Below are positions 18,755 to 31,309 of a stretch of DNA of 64,000 nucleotides, piece after piece (the stretch's first letter is position 1; each line of letters opens with the position of its first letter). A program made the translations under genes and the position numbers. Below the pieces are notes generated by a model. That model ran no database searches, was not told where the DNA came from, and was given only the letters and a program-made list of their open reading frames with translations. Source of the stretch: Cristatella mucedo (taxonomy: Eukaryota; Bryozoa; Phylactolaemata; Cristatellidae). The stretch spans positions 3,217,501 through 3,281,500 of the forward strand of contig WPIO01000046.1 in assembly GCA_009760855.2 (NCBI GenBank), read 5' to 3'.

Positions 18755-19010
18755 GCGGAGGAAACACATCTCCACACCAACGCTACTTATGTCTACAATG
18801 GGGAACGACCCAAATAGACAGAGCCCGAACCGGAGCCTAAACCCTAACCGGAGAACTAGGACTCCACACACGCCAAAACAAGCACTCTTGCGGAGGAAAC
18901 ACGTTTCAACACCAACGCTACTTACGTCTATAATGGGGAACGACCCAAATAGACAGAGCCCGAACCAGAGCCTAAACCCTAACCGGAGAACTAGGACCCC
19001 ACACACACCA
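18755..19010. repeat. 135-bp tandem duplication
   Basis: gcggaggaaacac recurs at 18755 and 18890, followed each time by ccaacgctacttaygtcta, atggggaacgacccaaatag and ccctaaccggagaactagga. A shorter third partial match precedes it at about 18665-18700. Confidence 0.88.
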
Positions 19011-19249
19011 ACTACGTCTAGCTCGCACAGGCAAATCCTTATGTCAAGCCCACGTGCTAGCGCGCACACACAAAACACAAAAGAAACACAAAATGCCAGC
19101 TCGGGCGCGACACGACCATATTCGGCGGAGTCTACCGAATTCTCCTAATGCTGTCTTGTCCTGTTCCGTCCATCGTCGGCGGACAGCCCGCCCTCCTCCC
19201 ACGCTCTCAGAGAAACGAGTCCGACGGCGTTGAAGCGCAGAGCCGGACA

Positions 19250-19312
19250 AAAGACCAAAAAGACCAAAAGACCAAAAAGACCAAAAGACCAAGAGACCAA
19301 AGGCCAAGAGCG
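19250..19312. repeat. (GACCAAAA)n-like simple repeat
   Basis: Irregular tandem of gaccaaaaa/gaccaaaa/gaccaaga units. Confidence 0.85.
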
Positions 19313-19735
19313 AGCGTCGCTCGACTCTTAAATACCTAGCTGAGACAATGGGGCAAGAGCTCAGAGGTATTGGGCCCGATACCATGGCCGATTACGGCAA
19401 GGAATTAATACCGTCCCTAGGCCACTGGAAGGGCACCTCTGTCCAGCTTGAATGTGCGACTGGGTTCCAGACGATTCTTTTTTGGACAGAGTGAAGGCGG
19501 AGGTTGACAGGCCAGCCAACATTCATCAGCAGCTTCCGCGCGTATCGGACCAATTCTAAATGCTGAGTCGCCGCCGCTGGTCTCAGAGCTTCCTGGCCTG
19601 CTCCTAAGCGCTTCCTCTCTAACCGCACTGACGCTCCTCTCTGGCTCACTTCTCCAGGACAAAGGAGTTCTTGCCCGCCGCCGAACAGCTCTTGTTCGCG
19701 CTAAAATTCGGCCAATGCCAGCAGGGCGCTACAGT

Positions 19736-21199
19736 ATGCTGAGCTGGTCTCCAGAGAAATGTTGCAAGCGACAGCAGAGTCGATATTTAAAGTTGTAACA
19801 GAGACTCGGGGGTAGGCTACTTCCCCTTCGAGTACCACCATGTTCGAGCTACGCCCAGCTGCCACGCCACTGTTACCGGGCTGGGGCATGAGATCGGCAG
19901 TTCGATTAAACCTCTTTATACAACATCGCTAGCACCAACAATAATCGAGGATCTCAACAGAACTATTGTGGACTCTAGGTGCATCAGGCTACGGGAGGAC
20001 GCTAGAACTACGAAGCCACCCTTCCCAATGCGAGCGGGCACTCTTGAAAAATGGGCTGCTTTTTTACAAGTACCAAATAACGACGCGGTTTTGCAGACAG
20101 TGTTTGCATAGCGGAGACTTGCTACTGCGGCACATCTCAGCTCGAGCCAAGAGCTCCAGCTCTAGTAGGGAAACTACAAACACCATGCTAATGGGAAACG
20201 CGGAATATGCAAGCCATGACAGCCAGTGTACTTATCTCCAATCACGCTCGGATTGTGGGTCATCGTGGTTTTCGGTGGGTGGCAGCATCGCCGGCGAACG
20301 CCTGCCATCAACCCGGATGCTAAGAGACCCGAGAGCATCAGATCCCTCGTCTTCGCCGACAAGTTCCGAGTATCCACTTCCAAAGTTAAAAGGTATCATC
20401 ACCCTTCCGGGCTCAAGCTCAAAGATCAGGCTTTGGCATAGACCGTGACCCTTATTATGCTACAATCATCCCAGGTCACTGAACCTCGACTGACTACCAA
20501 TTATGTGAGCAAACGTGTGAGACAAGACAATGCCTGTTGGTTACGACTCCAAATTATCTCGATGGCCATCATGGCCCCTGAATAAAGCATGAGAATAAGT
20601 ACATGCTTAGTGTGTCCTTATGAATAAGGTTTCCCCGGTGAGGCACTGAATTGAGATTGCCTATACCATACTTGGAGCATTTTAAAATGAATCGACCCTG
20701 TGTCAGGAAATTGGTAGTGAAAGTTCTGTGTCTATTGTCAACTTTTATTTTTCTCTGGTGGTGTCTCATTGAATGACTCTGAGTAGAAGCGGCGAGTGCT
20801 GGCTATTCATATAAGGTGATGGAATATATGTGCTTAGAAGAGTAACCAGTCTCCATCAATTGAAGTGAAAGCTAAAGCATGGAGGAAGCTAAACAATATG
20901 CCAAGCGTGTGCAACTCCTTGTCTCGTTGCCGGTAGAAAAAGCACGTAATCAAGCATGCACGTGTGCGTCAATTCTTGTTGGATTTTGCTCTGTCGGCAG
21001 CTTTGCATGCTACTGCGTTGCAGAGGCATCACAACCCTTGTCTAATTCATACAAGCCCACCTATTGATGGTCCGGACAGTGCAGATTAATCAACTGCTCT
21101 CTGCAAGCCTTAAGCTGGATTCTTTCGTTGTAATTCATTTTCGGCCTGCATCCTCATGAAATATATATATAGTGCTGCTTTGAGAAAAACCTTCGTCAG
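19736..21199. other. Unassigned sequence with a 160-codon open frame
   Basis: A + frame at 19966-20448 is open but serine-rich at random and has no recognisable motif. Nothing else seen. Confidence 0.35.
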
Positions 21200-21303
21200 C
21201 CGACACTCTGTCTCTATCTGTCTGTTTCTCTGTCTCTCTGTCCCTCTCTGTGTCTCTCTGTCTGTCTCTCTCTTTCTTTATCTCTGTCTCTCTGTCTCTC
21301 TCC

Positions 21304-21336
<33 letters not shown>

Positions 21337-21345
21337 GACTCTGTC
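21200..21345. repeat. Imperfect (TCTG/TCTC)n tract
   Basis: Pyrimidine-rich with tctgtctctctgtc units passing into pure (CT)n. Confidence 0.88.
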
Positions 21346-21689
21346 TCCCTCAGTCACTATTTGCTATATGTTGATTATATGCTGCCACTATTTGCGGAGG
21401 GTCGTGGTTACGTTCTCCTCTTATTGTTTAGTTTTACTCTATCCTCATTTTACTTCGGCACATCTTAACTATTGTTCTTGATCACGATATCCTACTCGAA
21501 CGATTGAGAACAGCCCTAAGTCTGGCAGATGAGGCATGATGCAATGGCATGGTTGAAACCGTACTTGTAAATTCGTGGTCTATCCTTGTCGTTTGGTGGT
21601 CAATTCTTATCCAGCAGACCACACACTTTTGGAGTTCCACAAGGGCCCTTTCTCGGTCCTATGCTGTATTGCATTTATATTGCAATTAA

Positions 21690-22062
21690 TAATAATAATA
21701 ATAATGCACTAGATGAAGCGCCCTCAGAGATCTCGATCTGTTTCTAGGCACTTTATGCTTGATTCAAAAGAAACACGATCGAATGGTAAGTGGCATCATG
21801 TTTGATAAACAACTTTAACAACATGGTTAGAGGTGACATGCACAGGGTCAGCATGCAAGTAAGGTTAGTGGCAGCATGCAACAGTGTCAGCACGCATAAG
21901 TACATAAAGAACGAATCACAGGGACCCACTAAATTCTGTCATAAATAGGTGCATTTTTAATTTATTTTTTATTGTGGTAATGTCAGAGGATGTCGTGACA
22001 CAAGTCGGGAGTGAGTTCCAGGCTTTGGGAGCTCTCTGCGAAAAGTTATTCCGTCCCACGAA
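21690..22062 (-). mobile_element. LINE family B 3' fragment inserted in family A
   Basis: It begins with (AAT)n and the reverse complement of the family B tail (gaagcgccctcagagatctc) and continues into the 3' untranslated/C-terminal debris. It interrupts the RT region of the surrounding family A copy. Confidence 0.8.
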
Positions 22063-22284
22063 ATTGGCTATTACTTACATGCTGACGATACTAAGCAGCA
22101 TTAGTCGCTTAAATCACTGCAATCTGCGGCTGGGAGTATTATCTTAATGCTCATCTTGCAGATATTCGATCCTAGATGTCTGCAAAATTCACTAAACTTA
22201 ACATTAATAAAAACCAAACTGCTACTTCTAGGACACCCAATCGTATCGCTTGACTAGAAGTCATCTAATAGTTGATGCTGTTGT

Positions 22285-22475
22285 GTGACCAGCCGTGATG
22301 GCACACTAGTTAAGGCGGTTGCTTTCACGACCTCGGTCCCGAGGTAGTGGGTTTGATTCCTGCGGTGGGCGATTCTTTATCGCCACTGCAAGCGGTGGTG
22401 ATAGCCGTAAAGGCTCTTATGTCTCTATAAAAAAGAGGCTGTTTAATCAGCTAGGATTTATTTATCTGCTCATAA
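22285..22475 (+). mobile_element. SINE-2 (tRNA-derived) copy
   Basis: The head reads ccgtgatggcacactagtta with an A-box-like aaggcgg, an internal palindrome, and the B-box gggtttgattcc (one base off GGTTCGANTCC). The body shares tttatcgccactgcaagcgg with other copies, and the tail is aatcagctaggatttattta. It is inserted in family A LINE sequence. Confidence 0.83.
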
Positions 22476-23045
22476 TTTAGGTGTTGTCTTTGACAACTGC
22501 ATATATTTCGAAAGTTTCACAAAGAAGACTGCTTCTGCAGTAATTAATCGCGTCGGATGAGTATCAAAGATTAGAAACGGTCTTCCACGGTGACTTGAAA
22601 AAATTTAATTAGCTCCCTGGTCATTCTTGGAAAGGTTATTGCAATTCCATTTTAGCTGGACCAATAAAGAAAGAAGTTAGGCCGCTTCAACTGGCGATGA
22701 GTATGGCTGCAAGGCAAGTCGGCAAATCCCCGAGGTTTCGCCATGTGTCAACTTTACTGAAAGAGCTTAGATGGTTTCTGGTTGATCAATAAATACAGAG
22801 CAAAGTTCTTAAGCTGAGTTAGATAGCTCGCCTTGGCTTGTTCAAAACTAGTTGAACTATGGTACCAATTTCAGCCTCCAAGTGTCCTCATGTCATCCGT
22901 GGACAATTAAATAGCTGTTCCTTCTCTACCCTTAAAGAACGTTGGCAACAACAGTTTTTGCTTTGCAGGTTCAAGACTGTGGAACTCGTGCCAACATTTC
23001 TTAGTAAAAAATACTACTCTCCTGCAGCAAACTGTAGCCCCTCCT

Positions 23046-23195
23046 TCGCCGAGCTGCTTGGGCGCAGTAGTTAAGGTGCTCGCCCCGAACTAAGTCTGGC
23101 CGACGTCTTGGGCTTGAGCCCCAAGGCATATATGAAGCGCCTGAATAGACACTAAGTTCTCTTAGGGCGCTATGTACATTAATTGTTGCTATATT
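23046..23195 (+). mobile_element. SINE-1 (tRNA-derived, LINE-B tail) copy
   Basis: The head is gccgagctgcttgggcgcag with agttaagg (A-box like) and gggcttgagcccc (B-box like). The 3' part gaagcgcctgaatagacact and gttctcttagggcgctatgt is the family B LINE tail. It interrupts family A. Confidence 0.82.
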
Positions 23196-23599
23196 TGTTT
23201 ATATTTACTTTCCAGCTTTCCCGAGCTGACACATCCATAATGCACATTATCTTAACGAACTTAATGGCTCAACTAAGCTTCTCAGTTTTTCTTAGTTGGG
23301 TAAGATGAAATAGGCTGGCCGATCGTATGCAGACCGAAAGCCGCTTAGGCTTTGAGTGGGCTATATAAACCTTTTCTGTGTGACAATCAATTTGTTTTTG
23401 TGAATTTACAGGCGCAGAGACTTTACATCGTTTGCAGCTGATGCAAATCTCGGTGGCTGGTACGGTCTGCCGTCAAAGACTATTGCTATTGCATCACAAC
23501 ACGTCTATCTGAGCGTCAGTTCCTCGCATGTGCATGATTCAAATATTGACAAGTTAAACGCTCATAATTGGCTCTGCCAGCGTATAATAAATAGTAGTA

Positions 23600-24091
23600 C
23601 TAATACATTTTTTATAATATCCTCAGATAACTCAATTTTTTGCTAGGCCCTTTCAATTTGGTGTAAAGGAAGCTTGATCGAATGGTTAGTGTTGGTATGC
23701 TCGATGACAACAAGCATAACATGGCTAGAGATATCATGTACAGGGTAATCATGAAAATATGGTAAGAGACAGCATGCACTGTGTCAAAGGGCGTAAGCAC
23801 AGAAAGGGCAAATTAGACGGACCCACTAAATGCTCTGAGAACTTGATACCATGCTAATTTCTTTTTAAATGTAATCAAGCATGCGTTTTAGTTTCTTTTA
23901 AATGTGATCAAGTTAGGAGATGTGACGAAAGTCGCAAGTCAGTACCACGCTTTGGGAGCATAAAAACTAAAGACACGGTCTCTAAAGTATTCGAGGTTCA
24001 TAGGAGGTTTAGGTAAATGATTAGATTCCAAAACTTGGGGGATACGATGGTTAGCCTAGTGGGGAATAGATCTGATAGGCATAGCTGGAGA
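23600..24091 (-). mobile_element. LINE family B 3' end (first segment)
   Basis: Minus-strand family B tail (cctcagataactcaattttt) followed by the 3' untranslated and C-terminal region. It is continuous with 24237-25680 once the SINE-1 insertion is removed. Confidence 0.78.
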
Positions 24092-24236
24092 CAAATATAA
24101 TTCATTTGTAAAGCGCCCCAAGAGAACTTAATCTCTATTCAGGCGCTTTACATATGCCTCGGGGCTCGAGCCCACGACCTCAGCCAGACCTTAGTCGGGG
24201 CGAGCACCTGAACCGCTAGACCAAACCAGCTCGGCA
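24092..24236 (-). mobile_element. SINE-1 copy inserted in LINE family B
   Basis: Reverse complement of the full SINE: aatataattcatttgtaaag tail at the left, gcgccccaagagaacttaat, the B-box region ggggctcgagccc, and accaaaccagctcggc at the right end. It is one of the best-preserved copies. Confidence 0.87.
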
Positions 24237-25680
24237 CAAAGAATGAAGGGATCTAAAAGTGGGTGACAAATCTTTGAAGTCGATGCGTTGCTTGACTGGA
24301 AGATGGTGCAGGTCGGTGAGAAGTGGCGTGATGTGGCAACTGCGACGCTCATGACTGACAAGCCTAGCTGCAGAGTGTTGCATCAGCTGTAAGTGCCTAA
24401 GTGCCGGTATACCAGCAAGCAGTGAGTTACAGAAGTCGACACTGGATGTCCCAAATGCATGGACCAATTTAGATGTAGTATCCCTGTCTAAGCAAGCTCG
24501 AACTTCAGCAATTCTATGTAGCTGAAAGTAGGCAGACTTGACTGTGGAACTGACTGATGTGGTCTAATGTAAGGTCACTTTAGAACATGACACCTAGATT
24601 TCGTGCAGATTCAACAGGAGATATGCTGACAGAGCCAATTGCTAGAATTGGCCTTTCCCATTTCTGAATCACACTTGGTCTGCCCCTGACTGGTAATTTA
24701 GTGGTAGCATCATTCAGTTTAAGAAAGTTAGCTTCCATCCATGTTCGGAAGTCGTCAATACATACAGTAAGGAGTTGAGAGAATTTGACGTGCTGGAGGG
24801 CTGGAAGTGAGTGCAAAAGTACGACTGAGCATCATCTGTAAAGAAGTGAAACCCTATAATTGTGCTTGGCGATCGTATCGGCATGAGGGAGAGTATAAAA
24901 AATGAAAAGAACCGGACCGAGCACAGAGCCCGAGGTTTCCCATACTTCAGTGGTTCTTTGGATGATCCATCAAAATCAAAACTCTGGAATCTCCGACTGA
25001 GAGTGGACCTGAACCATTGCAGTGCAGTACCAGTGCATGACAATGTTCCAATGGGCATTCGTACATGCCCAGTTGAGATGAGAGGCCTTAGAGAAGGACT
25101 TAGTGATCGATAGTATCATACGCTGCCAAAAGATCAAGCAAAGCAAGCAGAAAGACTCAACCTTAGCCTGAATTTCTAAGAAGGTCGTAGCCTGAATTTC
25201 TAAGAAGGTCGTTACACACCCGAAGCAATGATGACTTTATGGAGTAATTAGCCCTAGTATAAGACTGAAACTTACTAAATAGGTGTGAAGTTTCAACGCA
25301 TAAGTTCAGCTGATCTGCCATGACTCGTTCAAATGACACTAACAGGAATGGTAGAAGGAAGACTGGGCAGAATTAGCTTAAGTTTTCTATGCCTAGTGGT
25401 GCTTTTTCGAGTAGTGGCCTGACTACAGCCTTTTCAAAGAGTGCTCCGTGACATTACCTGAGGCTAATAACATTTTTGCGATGTTATTTATGCATGACAG
25501 CAGCAGGTCTACGCATTGTAGAAGCAGGACAGCAGGATAAGGGTCTAGAGGACTAGCGGTCTTTTTTTTATTGGGTTCTGAACTTCATGACGAGGTCACG
25601 AGTGGCCTCCTTGAATGTAGACAGTGAGATGTTGCATAAAATTGTGGGACACTAAGGTCTCAAATGAGCAGGCAGCTGCT
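24237..25680 (-). mobile_element. LINE family B, longest copy (RT to C-terminus)
   Basis: On the minus strand it gives FFTDDAQSYF (decayed YADD box, near 24840), then LNDATTKLPVRGRPSVIQKW, ISPVESARNLGVMF, and near 24280-24450 SVDFCNSLLAGIPALRHLQL and LHHLPVKQRIDFKDL. These are the usual L2-group segments in order. Numerous stops make it inactive. Confidence 0.82.
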
Positions 25681-25689
25681 TGAAATGTT

Positions 25690-26660
25690 GTGCCGTCAGC
25701 TGTCGCTCGTCTGCATGCCTCCAGCTGATCGTATGCCGATGGGGCCTGCTATCTGCTATCTGCCAAAGCAGCTGCTATCTGCTATCTGCCTTGTCTAGCC
25801 ACTCAGAGTCTGTGCACAGACATTCGATGGATGGGGCCCTGCTGAATGCATCAGCTATGACGAACTCCATCCCAGGCTAAGGTGAAGTGATAGCGTAGGT
25901 GGCAAAGTCTCGTATGCTGCCATCATGGTGATACCTCAGCGATTAGTGATGCAAAGTGGTGAAAAATGGTTGCCTTACACTACGAGGCTCTGCCCAGAGG
26001 CATATAGGTGCAAAATTGTCATGTTAAATTGGACAGTCGTCATCTTCTCATGTATTTGAGCTGAACTGGAGTCAGTGTTCGAGACGCATTAGCAACAGGT
26101 ACCTGATTTCGGAACAACACTGCCCCGAAGCCATGTTGAGAAGATCCACTGACAGCCTAATGGACAACGTGGCGTCGTATAAGCCAAGCAGAGGGGCATA
26201 AATCACAAGGCTTTTAATTTCTTTAAAGGGTTTTGCATGGTTGGCGTCCCGTAACCACAGGGCTCCTGCCTGAGTCAAGTGTAAGGGTGTAGATACTTCA
26301 GATAATTTACGGAAAAAATTGGGTAAGCAATTAGCCGTCCTTAGTAACCTCAAGACATCGACATTTGATGGTGGCGCTGTAAAATCTCTTATTGCTTCCA
26401 CCTTGGAGGTGTCTGGCCTTATTCTCTTGGCTGAAAAGATGTGGCCCACCTAAGAAATCTCAGTCCGGCCAAACTGGCATTTATCTGAATATAGGTCAAG
26501 GTTAATCTCAAGGCATTTCGTGAGAGCTTGCCTCACGTGCAAGATATTCTGACCACGTGACCACGTTGGTTTATGGCAGATGGCTAAAGATACCCTGATT
26601 GTCCAACAAATGTGAACTTCGGCACGGCTTAGTCCCCGTCGCTCAGCACTCACTCATTAC
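25690..26660 (-). pseudogene. Ty3/gypsy-type retrotransposon pol fragment (RT end, RNase H, linker)
   Basis: Read on the minus strand from 26660 down: end of reverse transcriptase (ALTKCLEINLDLYSDKCQFG), the tether block (GHIFSAKRIRPDTSKVEAIR), NCLPNFFRKLSEVSTPLHL, the RNase H start (LLGLYDATLSIRLSVD), and further down GMEFVIADAFSRAP, the ADTLSRAP-type linker, and a short tail (DQLEACRRATADGT). Stops and frameshifts interrupt it. Gag, protease, integrase and LTRs were not seen next to it. The left end runs into family B LINE debris, the right end into a long GA tract. Confidence 0.85.
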
Positions 26661-26795
26661 GGACGATTAAGTGCTGGTAATCATAAACATTGCTTCCGGC
26701 CACCGACGAAGACCAGATACCGGCTTTTCCAGTGACTAAGCTGAAGGCCAGCGTAATTTCGAGCTTTCCGTTTCCGTGTGTTGTACGTAGGGTCC

Positions 26796-27537
<742 letters not shown>

Positions 27538-27539
27538 CA

Positions 27540-29664
27540 GAGACAGAGACAGACAGAAGAATCTTGGCGGATCAAAACATCTGTGCAGTTGTGCGTGGAT
27601 ACCAGTTACTCAAACACTTCTTCCCCGGCGATAGTGTCTTGTTATTCGTGGTTTCCATCGAAGATTACTCGACCTGGGGGTTCTTCTTTCCACACCTGTG
27701 AGCGAAGGTGTCGTCGCACCATTGTAATCCCGCGTCCCCCGTGTTAATTTGGCTGCATCCAAGGATTGCTTAAATTGCCCCTGATTGTTGGCGAACTCAA
27801 TTTTACTGCTAAGGTATTAATTTACGGCCGTTTCTCTGCCACTAGCCCAGCAACAGCCGTGCGGCTACGGGCCGGGAGAGCTGAAAGGGGAGGGGAGATT
27901 GAGAGGAAAATAACGGACGCCTCTCGCCTCGGTTACAAACCGCAGCTCGCTTTTCCTCCGCCTTCTGACGGTCCGTTGGCATGCGCGAATGCGCCAATCC
28001 TCCTCGTCTTCCTCTTTCGCAGAGCTTCCGACCTGACGCAAACGAACACCAAACGACCGCCATGTAACGCTGCGATTTTCCTGCGATCATGCAAATTGTC
28101 GCATGACTCGGATGTGGGACTTTTTTTTGGCACTCTTTTTCGTGGCGCCGCTCGGGCATCCGTGCCCCTCCGCACGAGCTTCCATCTTCCTGTATCTGCC
28201 TGTATTACGAAGGCAAGGGCAATCACGTGACAGACCGCGTCTTCACTAAGCGTTGCGTTGACCGTTAGAGGTGAACAGAACAGTGATCAGTGGTAGCAGA
28301 GGCCCCCACCCTCATCGAGCTACGTCCGGACCGCGGAGTGACGAGGTACGGCTATCTATCTGCTAGTTTTTCGGCCGAGCCTCGGCAATCGGACACGCGC
28401 CGCGATAGTCGTGACCTTTCGCCTGATTTTCTGCAGCCTTTACCGTGCTGCTGGCGTCTGGGGTCGGATTTTTGGGAGCCGGCGACAAGAATTGGACGGA
28501 TTTTGCTCAAGCGTTTAGAGCTTTCACCGCGAGTGCGCTTCCGAGCGTTCTCCACTCGGAAGTCGATTTAGTTCGGGTGTGAGCGGATGCGGCATCTCAG
28601 CTTAACTCCACCCTGAATGCCCAGGCGAAGTTCGATGGTCTGGCAGCGTATCGTCAATTGCGATCGATGGATATATGAATCGATCCGTCGACCGATGTCT
28701 TCCGGTGATTGAAAATTGCCCGGAAACTCGCCAATTCCGTCGCACTTGATTGCCCGGACATCGTCAGCTGTATCTGCTTATGAAATACCCGCTTGGAGTT
28801 CCGCAACGCTTCCAAGCAATGAGGGCTGAAGGGAATTGTAGGTTGCCCTCCCCAACTCCACAGTCAGCTCTCGGACCGCGCCTACGGCCTAAACGGAGCT
28901 ATCGGGTCCGCCCTTAGAATTGGCCAATGAGAAATGAGGAGAACCCATTTCCCTTGGCAGCCGGTCGACCTCGACCTCGTCCGGCCTAGGCATCCGTCGC
29001 AGGCAATTCTCTTTGCTGCTTTTCGGTTGTTTGAAGTGTTGCTGCATGCAGAAGACTTAGCAGTTCGGTGGTTTGTCAAGAGGTAAACTTGCCAACAGAT
29101 AGGTCGTGTGTTCTAGGAAGCGGAAGTGCGCAAACACGGTGTCACAATGCTCCGCGATTATGCACTGCGAGCTCGAGAACTGATCTCGATTGCGAACCAT
29201 GAGCTTTGCCGCCGAATTAGAACTGTGCCGGCCGCTTACAAAATAGCCACGACAAGCCGAGGCTTATGAGCAGCGCGATTTATGATAACTTATGAACGAC
29301 AGTATAGTTTGAATGATGACCTTGCCATTGTATAGGGCGCGGCGGTCCTGACCGGACCGAAGGCGCTCTCGTGGAGTCAGCCAGTCGGGGATTCATAGCG
29401 CAGAGCTTGAGCTGTCGTTGGCATGTGAACGAGTCTTTTAAAATTCACGTGCTGTATCAGCCACACTATTTAGACTAGTATTGGGCTTTTTCTATTACGG
29501 TGTTGATGCTAGCGTTGCGTGCAGAATATCGAGTGTGGCGTTGTTATCGTCGGCATGTTGCGAGCTTAGATAGCTTAAGATTTTTGCACATTGTAAGCGC
29601 GTGCAGCTACCCGAACTAGTTGTGCCGTTCGCGCGGGCATAGTAATGTCTGGCCTGGCGGCTTT
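27540..29664. other. Unassigned, moderately GC-rich sequence
   Basis: No domain recognised. A possible retroelement primer-binding-like motif (tggtagcagag) lies at about 28291. Short open frames in all directions look random. Confidence 0.35.
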
Positions 29665-29760
29665 AATGGCTTTAGTAGTATCGTGGGCCCGATGCCTTCG
29701 GCCTCGTAGAGCGCCCGGATAAAGATTAAGTTCTCTTGGGGCGCTGCGCAAATGATTTTT
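29665..29760 (+). mobile_element. SINE-1 3' fragment
   Basis: gtgggcccgatgccttcggc, then gagcgcccggataaagatta and gttctcttggggcgctgcgc. The tRNA-like head is mostly lost. Confidence 0.7.
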
Positions 29761-30239
29761 ATTTATTTATTTTTAAACAATAATTTATTGATTTGGCCAA
29801 TTTGAGGATTGTGCGATTGACACTAGTCTGGAAACACGAGCTTTTAGCATGGCAAGCTTCGGTTGAGTATTATGCCCCAGACGTTCGCAGAACCCTCTCT
29901 TGTATATTGTTGCTTATAATATTATAATATTGTTGCAAGCCCGTCCGACATTTCAGCATGACTTTCAAGCCGTCGACACCGAGAGTTGTCCAAATAAATT
30001 TTAAGCCGCGTATAGTTCACTTGCCGTAAATGATCAAATCAAATGCTTGGCTCTCATTGTTTGCTTTTGTGCACGTCACGCACATGACGTTATTAGCGGC
30101 ATTTATGCGTGTGAACCCATCGCAACTGCCACATAACGGCCCTTCTCGCCGACCTGGACAGGCTCCCCATCAAGCAGCGTATCGACTTCCAAGGTGCTTT
30201 CCCTCGCTTTTTTGTCTCTTGGAAGGTTACCTGATTTTA

Positions 30240-30385
30240 CAGCCTCATCTCTATAGCGGCAGAAAAACATTAACGACTATCACCACCGATTGCAGTGGGC
30301 TATTGTATATTACCCACTGCGGTACTCGAACCTACGAGCTGGGTTGTGAAGAGCGAGCACCCTACCCGTTGGCTAAGATTCTTCA
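30240..30385 (-). mobile_element. SINE-2-related copy
   Basis: tctatagcggcagaaaaaca, ctatcaccaccgattgcagt, then the B-box complement gtactcgaacctacgagct. It is degraded. Confidence 0.6.
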
Positions 30386-31309
30386 TTCTCTTGCTCCGGC
30401 CAGTCTGCCTGAGATACTTCATAAGCAGGCCTCCCACAGAAGCACCTGCTCCCGTGACTCACAAAGTGCAGCCTATAACCAACCGTCAGATACGTCCTGG
30501 AACTTACTCTCGTCTGAAATAAGGACTGATTCCCTGACGATTGGCGACAATCAGAAAGAAGCTGAAACCCCACGTGTTCATTTCCCTCCATCTGCGAGAT
30601 GCGTCCTTTATGCTTTATTGCAGCTGATAATGCACATGTCGAAATTGTGCATTGAAATTAATTATCAGCTGACCTTTGCACCTTTCTAGTGTTTGTATAG
30701 TGCACACGCGAAGATGTAGTTCTCTCATGGTGCTACATAATGTTTTATTATTATTGTCATTGCTATTATTATCTCTGGTGCCCTCACCACGATGCCCATG
30801 CGCAGACAGACAGACAGACACTGCTAGATGCTCAGCAGTGATGCTGACATTTCAGATAGACCTCGGCACATCTGCTGTAGTTGCGTGCTAAATGGCTGAC
30901 TTTTCGAAAGGCCATTTGCTGCAAATTGTGGTTGCGGAATTCCTAAATGGAATCTGGTAGGGGTGTACATGTTCTGGACTGGTGAGTTGTGACTAGGAAA
31001 GAGTGCATTGTGTGGCATGGGATAGTTTTTCCTTTAATTGTACATGTTTGCTCTCCAGTAAAGGTACGTCCCAAGACAAAAAGTAAATGCAAGTGAGCTC
31101 CGGTAGCCTCTTATGTGGGCCTCTGCATCAACCCCACACCACGGGTTTGTCAACAAAAAAGTGCTTTACTCAAGTTGCTCTTGGTCAAGCAATCTGGATT
31201 CCAAAGCTCAAATACTCCCTTAGTGGTCGCTGTATGTGCCAGCAAGATGCGCGACCCTAAGCTCACTGCCAGGCCAGTAAAGTACTTTTTTTTTGACGAA
31301 TCAGTGTGC

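Larger units (their letters stand above)
18290..19735 (+). mobile_element. Unrecognised dispersed element, copy 2
   Basis: It is the second copy of the element above in the same orientation, with a local 135-bp duplication at 18755-19010 and a (GACCAAAA)n-like run at 19250-19310. Shared blocks include ctgcttaccgttactaaagg and gaattggaaagcgagacaca. No ORF with recognisable homology was found; the arrangement could be a non-autonomous LTR or DNA element. Confidence 0.55.
21470..23440 (+). mobile_element. LINE family A copy split by three insertions
   Basis: Segments 21470-21690, 22060-22285, 22475-23046 and about 23195-23440 align in order with the copy at 14.6-17.3 kb. The gaps hold a minus-strand family B fragment, a SINE-2 and a SINE-1. 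The ORF is broken throughout (for example a TRLWNSCQHFLVKNTTLL-like decayed end). Confidence 0.82.

Noticed and set aside
19966-20448. 160-codon frame as a gene
   Set aside because: No recognisable motif, no splice context, composition like the surrounding unclassified sequence.
22285-22370. A functional tRNA gene with A and B boxes
   Set aside because: The sequence recurs in many copies with a common body and tail and lacks an acceptor-stem closure; it is the head of a SINE.
28280-28310. LTR-retroelement primer-binding site (tggtagcagag)
   Set aside because: No LTR pair, gag or pol was found beside it on the + strand; one short motif is not enough.
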